From positions 1-13,377 of the forward strand of contig JAABTB010000025.1 in assembly GCA_011390085.1 (NCBI GenBank): a DNA stretch of 13,377 bases, given 5' to 3'. Source of the stretch: Desulfobacula sp. GTDB taxonomy: Bacteria; Desulfobacterota; Desulfobacteria; Desulfobacterales; Desulfobacteraceae. Within the stretch, counting starts at the first letter, position 1, and the number at the start of each line of letters is the position of its first letter. Positions 8,542 through 13,377 of this stretch are shown one piece after another. A program made the position numbers and the translations under genes. Below the pieces are notes generated by a model. The model was given only the letters and a program-made list of their open reading frames with translations. It had not been told where the DNA came from and did no database searches.

Positions 8542-9811
8542 GGCGAATAACGGTTTGACCTCCCATATAGGGAATTAGTATTTTGGGGATGGCTACAGAA
8601 CCGTCCGGATTCTGATAGTTCTCCAGGATGGCGGCAAAGGTTCTGCCGACGGCAAGTCCGGACCCATTTAAGGTATGGACATATTCGGGTTTTTTCCCGT
8701 CTTTCCTTCTGAACCGGATATTGGCCCGTCTGGCTTGGAAATCAAGGCAATTGCTGCAGGAAGAGATTTCCCTGTATTTGCCCTGGCCCGGCATCCAGAC
8801 TTCAATATCATAGGTTTTGGCCGCAGAAAAACCAAGATCGCCGGTACAGAGCGAGATAACCTGATAGGGAAGTTCAAGAAGCTGAAGGATTTTTTCAGCA
8901 TTTGCCAGCAGGGATTCCAGTTCTTCAAAAGAGGATTCTGGGGTTGTTAATTTGACCAGCTCCACCTTATTAAACTGATGTTGCCGGATCAGCCCCTTGG
9001 TATCTTTGCCGTAGGACCCGGCTTCCGACCTGAAGCAGGGCGTATAGGCCGTAAATTTACAGGGCAGAAGGGACTCGTCAAGGATCTCCCCGGCATAAAT
9101 ATTGGTCATGGGAACTTCAGAGGTGGGGATGAGAAAATAGTCCCAGCCCTCAATCTTAAAAAGGTCTTCCTCGAATTTGGGCAATTGCCCGGTGCCCGTC
9201 ATGGTTGCCCGGTTCACGATAAAGGGGGGAAGGGTCTCGGTATATCCATGCCGGGAAACATGGGTATCCAGCATGAAATTGATCAAGGCCCTTTCAAGCC
9301 TGGCCCCGTTTCCAAAATACAAGGGAAATCTGGCCCCGGCCAGTTTGCCGGCCCGCGCCAGATCAAGAATGCCCAAGGCTTCGCCGATCTCCCAGTGGGG
9401 TTTGATTTCAAAATCGAAGGTTCTGGGTTCTCCATATTTTTTTTCAAGGCGGTTCTCTGTCTCATCCTTGCCCACAGGGACGCTGTCATGGGGGAGATTG
9501 GGCAGGGAGATGAGAAAAGATTGAATGGCAGTTTCTATGGCGGCAAGATCTTTATCAAGGGTTTTGATGGTATCCGACACGTCCTTCATTTTCTCAATGA
9601 GAGGGCCGGCGTCTCCCCCTGATTTTTTTAAACCTGCGATTTCATCGGAAACCTTATTCCGGGTATGCCTTAATTCTTCTATGTTTAAAAGCAACGCTTT
9701 CCTTTTTTCATCATTATCCGTCAGAAGGGAAAAGTCAATTTTGGCCCTTCTTTTGTTCATGGCTGTTTTTACACCTTCCAGGTGGGTGTTGATAAATTTT
9801 AAATCCAGCAT
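8531..9811 (-). CDS. serS: Seryl-tRNA synthetase
   Basis: This class II aminoacyl-tRNA synthetase charges tRNA-Ser, and also tRNA-Sec, with serine. The 426-residue product has the expected N-terminal coiled-coil arm for tRNA binding (about residues 30-100). The catalytic core carries TSEVP (230-234, serine recognition), motif 2 around [21 protein letters not shown] (the FRSEAG part is 260-265) and motif 3 [14 protein letters not shown] (385-398). Length and motifs are normal. The ATG at 9811 follows GAAGG (9816-9820) by four bases. It is the first gene of the four-gene - strand unit, with a good candidate promoter at 9881-9909, so the downstream envelope genes probably share a housekeeping promoter. 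Confidence 0.97.
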   Translation of the reverse strand: MLDLKFINTHLEGVKTAMNKRRAKIDFSLLTDNDEKRKALLLNIEELRHTRNKVSDEIAGLKKSGGDAGPLIEKMKDVSDTIKTLDKDLAAIETAIQSFLISLPNLPHDSVPVGKDETENRLEKKYGEPRTFDFEIKPHWEIGEALGILDLARAGKLAGARFPLYFGNGARLERALINFMLDTHVSRHGYTETLPPFIVNRATMTGTGQLPKFEEDLFKIEGWDYFLIPTSEVPMTNIYAGEILDESLLPCKFTAYTPCFRSEAGSYGKDTKGLIRQHQFNKVELVKLTTPESSFEELESLLANAEKILQLLELPYQVISLCTGDLGFSAAKTYDIEVWMPGQGKYREISSCSNCLDFQARRANIRFRRKDGKKPEYVHTLNGSGLAVGRTFAAILENYQNPDGSVAIPKILIPYMGGQTVIRHDA

Positions 9812-9880
9812 TTTTCCTTCATTTTTCCTTACAAGAGTTAGCTAATTACTTCATTCATAAGATTCTTCAACGATCTTAAC

Positions 9881-9909
9881 CTGATAGCATGCAGGGTGTA
9901 AACAGTCAA
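9881..9909 (-). promoter_or_regulatory. Candidate sigma-70 promoter for the serS-thrC-LysM-TPR operon
   Basis: Read on the - strand, TTGACT (9904-9909) and TATCAG (9881-9886) are separated by exactly 17 bases, with TGC just before the -10 (extended -10 form). Transcription would begin near 9874, about 60 bases before the serS ATG. Supported by pattern only. Confidence 0.5.
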
Positions 9910-9922
9910 TGATTATTGCAGG

Positions 9923-9950
9923 TTGACAATTTGAGACTTGTGTATAATAT
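9923..9950 (+). promoter_or_regulatory. Candidate sigma-70 promoter for the folate cyclo-ligase gene
   Basis: A consensus TTGACA (9923-9928) and a consensus TATAAT (9943-9948) lie 14 bases apart, which is shorter than ideal. Using TAATAT (9945-9950) as the -10 gives a 16-base spacer. The start site would fall in or next to the A7 tract at 9953-9959, giving a leader of about 35 bases before the ATG at 9989. Confidence 0.5.
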
Positions 9951-9988
9951 TTAAAAAAACTTTTTTTGTAATCAGAGGAACGAAAGTT

Positions 9989-10576
9989 ATGGATGATATG
10001 AAGAATGTAAAAACGAATAACCTGGCACTTGTGGCTGAACGTTTGAAAAATCTTACAAAAGAAGAACTTAATGCCAAATACGCAAAGATTGAACAACGGC
10101 TGTTTGAATTTGCAAATTTTATGGAAGCCCACCTGGCCTTTTTATATACTCCTGTGAGCAATGAAATCCCCACGGAAAAGATCATCAGAAAAGCACTTCA
10201 GATTGAAAAAGGAATTGCTCTGCCGGTTTTTACAGATGCAAAAAACGCCATCAATCTCTATAAGATCAGCAGCTATGGCAAGGATTTGATCAGGAATGCC
10301 AATGATATACTGGAACCGGATATTGACAGGTGTAAAAAAGTATCTTTGGACGAGATCAATATTGCCGTTATCCCGGGACTTGCCTTTGATGATAAGGGTG
10401 GCCGGGTCGGATTAGGTAACAATTTTTATAACAAGCTCATCACTAGGTTGCCTGAAACATGCAGGAAGGTGGCCCTGGCCTATGAAGAACAGATCGTGGA
10501 TCAGATTCAGATGGAATCCAGAAAATACAGCGTGGATATCATCATTACGGATCAGCGGGTGATTTACAAAATATAA
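9989..10576 (+). CDS. 5-formyltetrahydrofolate cyclo-ligase family protein (divergent)
   Basis: Enzymes of this family (MTHFS) use ATP to convert 5-formyltetrahydrofolate to 5,10-methenyltetrahydrofolate, recycling a folate by-product of serine hydroxymethyltransferase. The 195-residue product matches the family in length and pattern: NEIPTEKII (58-66), ALPVF (77-81), ILEPD (107-111), and the active-site stretch from IPGLAFDDKGGR (128-139) to ALAYEEQIV (162-170), ending in IITDQR. The usual glycine-rich loop (GYGGGYYDR type) reads GLGNNFYNK (141-149) here, so several loop residues including the Asp are changed. I chose ATG 9989 because AGAGGA (9974-9979) lies nine bases upstream. Earlier in-frame starts would fall inside the promoter. 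The gene stands alone, divergent from serS. The fold assignment is good, but catalytic activity is uncertain. Confidence 0.8.
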   Translation: MDDMKNVKTNNLALVAERLKNLTKEELNAKYAKIEQRLFEFANFMEAHLAFLYTPVSNEIPTEKIIRKALQIEKGIALPVFTDAKNAINLYKISSYGKDLIRNANDILEPDIDRCKKVSLDEINIAVIPGLAFDDKGGRVGLGNNFYNKLITRLPETCRKVALAYEEQIVDQIQMESRKYSVDIIITDQRVIYKI

Positions 10577-10630
10577 GCCGACGGATTCAGTACGGACCCG
10601 GACGGAACTGAAATATGCAATATTATGATT
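10577..10630. other. Convergent intergenic gap with two short inverted repeats
   Basis: This 54-base gap separates the converging cyclo-ligase and channel genes. TTCAGT (10586-10591) pairs with ACTGAA (10607-10612) across a 15-base loop, and AATAT (10612-10616) pairs with ATATT (10620-10624) across three bases. The two share one base. Neither is GC-rich with a T-run, so neither is a convincing intrinsic terminator, although termination in this gap would be expected. Confidence 0.3.
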
Positions 10631-11638
10631 TCAGGCCCCTTCAGGGTTAATGGCTTTGGAAAATTTTCTGAGATCTGCTGCTTTACCCATGACGATCACC
10701 GTATCCCTGGGTTCAATCAATGTTTCAAAGTGAGGATTGAAAAGCATCTCGCCGGATGCTTTTTTAACGGCAATGATAATGAGGTTGAAATCCTGCCGGA
10801 TCTTGGAGTCCTTCAGGGCAATATGGGTATACTGGGAAATCTTTGGAACAAAAAGCTCTTCGATCTGAATAGCCTCGCTTTTCCTTGACAGGGCAATATC
10901 GAGAAAACTGCTGACACTGGGCCTTAACAATTTCAGACCCATGGATATGGCCCCTGTATCATAGGGGGATTCCACAAGATTGGCTCCGGCAATCAATAAT
11001 TTATTCCTGACATCCGGGTTGCTGGCCCTGGCCAGGATATAAATGTCCGGGTTCAACTGCCTTGCGGTCAGGACCAGGAAAACATTGGCTGCATCGGTTC
11101 CGAGGGCGGCCACCAGAAAGGATGCGTTTCTAATATTTGCTTTTTCCAGGAGGTCTTCATCTGAAGCATTTCCGTGAAGATAATGCATTTTGTCTTTTTC
11201 CAGCAGGGCCATTAGATCATCTTTTTCTTCAATAACGACAATATCCTTTGTTTCTTCGCTGATGAGCTGACATAGAACCCTTCCGATACGGCCATAGCCG
11301 CAGATAATATAATGGTTTTTCATCTTACTGATTTTTTTGTCCAATCTTTTCCTCCCCAATATGGATTGTATTTCCCCCTCGACAATGGTTTGAATGACGA
11401 GTCCGCCAATATAGACAAAATATCCCACACCGAAAAATATCAGGACAATGGTAAATATCCGCCCTGCCGGACTCATTTCATGAACTTCCATGAATCCTAC
11501 GGTGGCAAGGGTTATGGCCGTCATATAGGCGGCATCGAGGAAACTCCACTTTTCTATCACCATATACCCGGATATGCCGATGAAAAAGATGATCCAGGAA
11601 ACAAGGATTGCCGTTATGATCTGTTGAAGTTTCGTCAT
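10631..11638 (-). CDS. Two-TM potassium channel with RCK (TrkA-N/TrkA-C) domains
   Basis: The 335-residue product is an inner-membrane ion channel subunit of the MthK type. It has TM1 (about 7-27), a pore helix and filter (about 34-51), TM2 (about 60-85), a Rossmann RCK_N/TrkA-N domain with GYGRIG (114-119) and an acidic end to strand 2 (IEEKDD), and a TrkA-C domain (about 255-325). Such channels conduct K+ and are gated by ligands of the cytoplasmic ring. The filter reads TVGFME (46-51) where TVGYGD is canonical, so the second filter Gly is replaced by Met50 (codon 11489-11491). I chose ATG 11638 because TM1 begins right after it. The frame is open to 11746, but the extra 36 residues would overlap pcm. 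No clear ribosome binding site is visible. It is divergent from pcm. Confidence 0.85.
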   Translation of the reverse strand: MTKLQQIITAILVSWIIFFIGISGYMVIEKWSFLDAAYMTAITLATVGFMEVHEMSPAGRIFTIVLIFFGVGYFVYIGGLVIQTIVEGEIQSILGRKRLDKKISKMKNHYIICGYGRIGRVLCQLISEETKDIVVIEEKDDLMALLEKDKMHYLHGNASDEDLLEKANIRNASFLVAALGTDAANVFLVLTARQLNPDIYILARASNPDVRNKLLIAGANLVESPYDTGAISMGLKLLRPSVSSFLDIALSRKSEAIQIEELFVPKISQYTHIALKDSKIRQDFNLIIIAVKKASGEMLFNPHFETLIEPRDTVIVMGKAADLRKFSKAINPEGA

Positions 11639-11708
11639 GGGGTCATCATTACTGATGTTCAGCGCAAAAATCAAGATGAGTTTGCAGGGGTAAAAGGATT
11701 GTGTCATC

Positions 11709-11737
11709 TTGACGGATGTATGTCTTGCTGGTATTAA
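11709..11737 (+). promoter_or_regulatory. Candidate promoter for pcm, very close to its start codon
   Basis: TTGACG (11709-11714) and TATTAA (11732-11737) are 17 bases apart, with an extended -10 TGG just before the latter. Transcription would start near 11743-11745, right at the annotated ATG. That implies either a leaderless message, use of the later ATG at 11787, or a chance match. Confidence 0.3.
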
Positions 11738-11744
11738 GGGGGGC

Positions 11745-12401
11745 ATGAAAGATGAACCTAAGAAATTTGCCCGCCAGCGAAGTGAAATGGTGGAAAAACA
11801 GATTATTTCAAGGGGAGTTACCGATCCTCTGGTCCTTCAGGCCATGTCCAGGGTCCCCCGGCATCTGTTTGTCAGCGAGGCCTTGGTAGACAGTGCCTAT
11901 GGCGATTTCCCGCTTCCCATTGGGGAAGGCCAGACCATTTCCCAGCCCTATATTATTGCAGAGATGACCCAGAGTCTTGAATTAAAAGGGCATGAACGGG
12001 TGCTGGAAATAGGGACCGGGTCCGGGTACCAGGCAGCAGTCCTTGCCCAGATTGCCTATAAGGTCTATACCATCGAAAGAAATAACACGCTTTTCCTGCA
12101 GACGAGAAAGCTGTTTGATCGATTAAAATATTATAATATTGTCACGCGATATTCAGACGGAACCCAGGGCTGGAAAGAGGAGAGCCCCTTTGATGCCATT
12201 ATGGTCACTGCGGGCGGCCAACAGATTCCAACCCCTTTGATCGATCAGCTTTCAATGGGGGGGCGCCTGGTCATGCCTGTGGGAGGCACCTTTTCCCAGG
12301 AATTGCTGAAACTTGAAAAGACCGAGACCGGTATCAGAACGAGCAATCTGGGAGCTTGCCGGTTTGTCAAATTAATCGGCCAGCACGGCTGGGACGAATA
12401 G
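11745..12401 (+). CDS. pcm: Protein-L-isoaspartate O-methyltransferase
   Basis: Pcm uses S-adenosylmethionine to methylate isoaspartyl residues in aged proteins, the first step of their repair in the cytoplasm. The 218-residue product shows the family marks: VPRHLFV (37-43), the substrate-site block LPIGEGQTISQPY (57-69, containing the conserved Ser66), the SAM-binding motif VLEIGTGSGYQ (86-96), the acidic end of the next strand (TIERN, 109-113) and PFDAIMVTAG (148-157). It ends in a normal RFVKLIG segment. ATG 11745 is preceded by AAGGGGGG (11736-11743). An in-frame ATG at 11787 would give about 204 residues, close to the E. coli length, and stays possible. The gene is divergent from the channel gene and ends six bases before the opposing signalling gene. 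Confidence 0.94.
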   Translation: MKDEPKKFARQRSEMVEKQIISRGVTDPLVLQAMSRVPRHLFVSEALVDSAYGDFPLPIGEGQTISQPYIIAEMTQSLELKGHERVLEIGTGSGYQAAVLAQIAYKVYTIERNNTLFLQTRKLFDRLKYYNIVTRYSDGTQGWKEESPFDAIMVTAGGQQIPTPLIDQLSMGGRLVMPVGGTFSQELLKLEKTETGIRTSNLGACRFVKLIGQHGWDE

Positions 12402-12407
12402 AGCCGG

Positions 12408-13377
12408 CTATTTGAAAATAGACGCCAAGGTCTGTTTGAGTTCCATAATCTGATAGGGCTTTTCAAGGTAGGCGCAGGCCTTTGTAAATATTTTTTTCTG
12501 ATCGTCATTGGTGACATGGCCTGATGCTACAATGACTTTGACATTGGGATTTATTTTCAGCAACTGCCTGAACGTTTCCGTGCCTGACATTTTCGGCATG
12601 ATTATATCCAGCAGGACGGCATCAATGGACGTGTGATGTTTTTTGAACAGGGCTACCCCTGCTTCACCGTCACAGGCGTCAAGAGTCTTATACCCAAAGA
12701 CCTTTAAGGCTTTAACGGCCATATCCCTTACCATATTCTCATCCTCAATGACCAGGATGGTTTTGGGAGAATTTTCAACGCCGCCGTCTTTTGTTTTTTC
12801 CATCAGGGGTTGAGCCGGGCCGTCTTCAAAGCTTTTTTGATCAGAGATATCGCGGATGATGGAAATGATATGGGGAATGCCGTCAAGATCCAGGACTTTT
12901 GAGGAAATAAGGGCTGAAATGGTTTTATTATTGAGAAAGAGGGCGGCCTTCTGGTTTTTATAGAACCCCTTTTCTTTCAGCCGGACAATCCACGCTGGAT
13001 ATTCATGCTCGTCCTTCCACATGCCGATTTCTTCTGTGGTCCTCCCCAGTAAGGTGTTGGGGCCAAGGCCGGAAAGATCCATAAACACTTTATTGGCGTC
13101 GGCAATGGCGCCCGTATCCATTCGGGTGATTAGAATGGAATCCGGATTCTGGTCAAAGATCAGGCTCAGGGTTTTTTCTTTTTTTTCAAGGGCATCCAGA
13201 ATCTGCCGCCTTTCAATGGCTACGGCAATCTGATCAGAAACGGAAATCAGGATTTCCAGGTACCGGTGTGAGAAATAACCGGGATCTGAATAATGCTGAA
13301 CACAGATGGCGCCGATGACGGTACCTTGGATGATCAGGGGAACGCCGAGCCATATTTTGGGGACCGGTAGATCGGAA
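12408..13377 (-). CDS. GAF-PAS-receiver signalling protein, 3' part (N-terminus outside window)
   Basis: The frame stays open upstream to the window edge, so the Met at 13121 is internal. From the edge, I read the end of a GAF sensor domain (about 13377-13205, with KIWLGVPLIIQGTVIGAICV), a short charged helix, a PAS domain (about 13175-12822, ending in IIRDISDQ), a 20-residue linker, and a receiver domain (about 12761-12408). The receiver has its acidic pair in VIEDEN, phospho-acceptor Asp in LLDIIMPKMSG (codon 12606-12608), the switch residue in VASGHV and the Lys in LEKPY, so it looks phosphorylatable. No histidine kinase DHp or ATP-binding domain lies between PAS and receiver, although this receiver resembles those found at the end of hybrid kinases. 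A kinase could only sit upstream of the GAF, beyond the window. Targets are unknown. Confidence 0.85.
   Translation of the reverse strand, partial: SDLPVPKIWLGVPLIIQGTVIGAICVQHYSDPGYFSHRYLEILISVSDQIAVAIERRQILDALEKKEKTLSLIFDQNPDSILITRMDTGAIADANKVFMDLSGLGPNTLLGRTTEEIGMWKDEHEYPAWIVRLKEKGFYKNQKAALFLNNKTISALISSKVLDLDGIPHIISIIRDISDQKSFEDGPAQPLMEKTKDGGVENSPKTILVIEDENMVRDMAVKALKVFGYKTLDACDGEAGVALFKKHHTSIDAVLLDIIMPKMSGTETFRQLLKINPNVKVIVASGHVTNDDQKKIFTKACAYLEKPYQIMELKQTLASIFK

Noticed and set aside
8978..9622. Long + strand open frame (214 codons) opposite serS
   Set aside because: Gly/Pro-rich translation without domain features, fully opposite a conserved gene; a shadow of serS.
9938..9988. Upstream in-frame TTG start for the cyclo-ligase gene
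   Set aside because: It lies within the -10 promoter region, and ATG 9989 has a well-spaced AGAGGA site.
9812..9988. Possible T-box, 6S RNA or other structured leader upstream of serS
   Set aside because: The predicted serS leader is only about 60 bases, with no T-box sequence, and no extended pairing was seen; the space is taken by divergent promoters.
11639..11746. N-terminal extension of the channel gene by 36 residues
   Set aside because: The extra residues are unlike channel N-termini, overlap the pcm start and lack a ribosome binding site; ATG 11638 lies right before TM1.
12398..12410. AGCCGGCT palindrome between the pcm and GAF-PAS-REC stops
   Set aside because: Only 8 bases, no loop or T-run; too little to call a bidirectional terminator.

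Overview
The window looks like chromosomal core DNA from a Gram-negative deltaproteobacterium, most likely a sulfate reducer of the Desulfobacterales. That placement rests on moderate GC content, the pilMNOPQ order and the protein style, and is inference only. Every base lies in or very near a gene. No mobile element, CRISPR array, tRNA or rRNA was seen. The longest non-coding stretches are about 177 bases (9812-9988) and 106 bases (11639-11744).

Region 1 (1-4799, + strand) is a tight type IV pilus assembly operon: the 3' part of pilM, then pilN, pilO, pilP and pilQ, overlapping or 1-5 bases apart. Together they encode the inner-membrane alignment complex (PilM-PilN-PilO), the linking lipoprotein (PilP) and the outer-membrane secretin (PilQ). 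Region 2 (4796-9811, - strand) is a second compact operon read toward pilQ: serS (seryl-tRNA synthetase), thrC (threonine synthase), a LysM-domain envelope protein and a TPR lipoprotein resembling the PilF/PilW secretin pilotin. The last two probably belong functionally with PilQ, whose stop codon overlaps that of the TPR gene tail to tail.

Region 3 (9812-12401) holds a divergent 5-formyltetrahydrofolate cyclo-ligase-like gene (+), a two-TM potassium channel with a cytoplasmic RCK/TrkA regulatory part (-), and a protein-L-isoaspartate methyltransferase gene, pcm (+). Region 4 (12408 to the edge, - strand) is the 3' part of a GAF-PAS-receiver signalling protein that lacks a histidine kinase core between PAS and receiver.

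No wholly new system is evident. The points most worth a second look are: the channel's selectivity filter, which has Met where the second Gly is expected; the folate cyclo-ligase, whose glycine-rich active-site loop is altered; the kinase-less GAF-PAS-REC protein; the coupling of LysM and pilotin genes opposite pilQ; a lipobox on PilQ; and a perfect 12-bp hairpin inside pilM.
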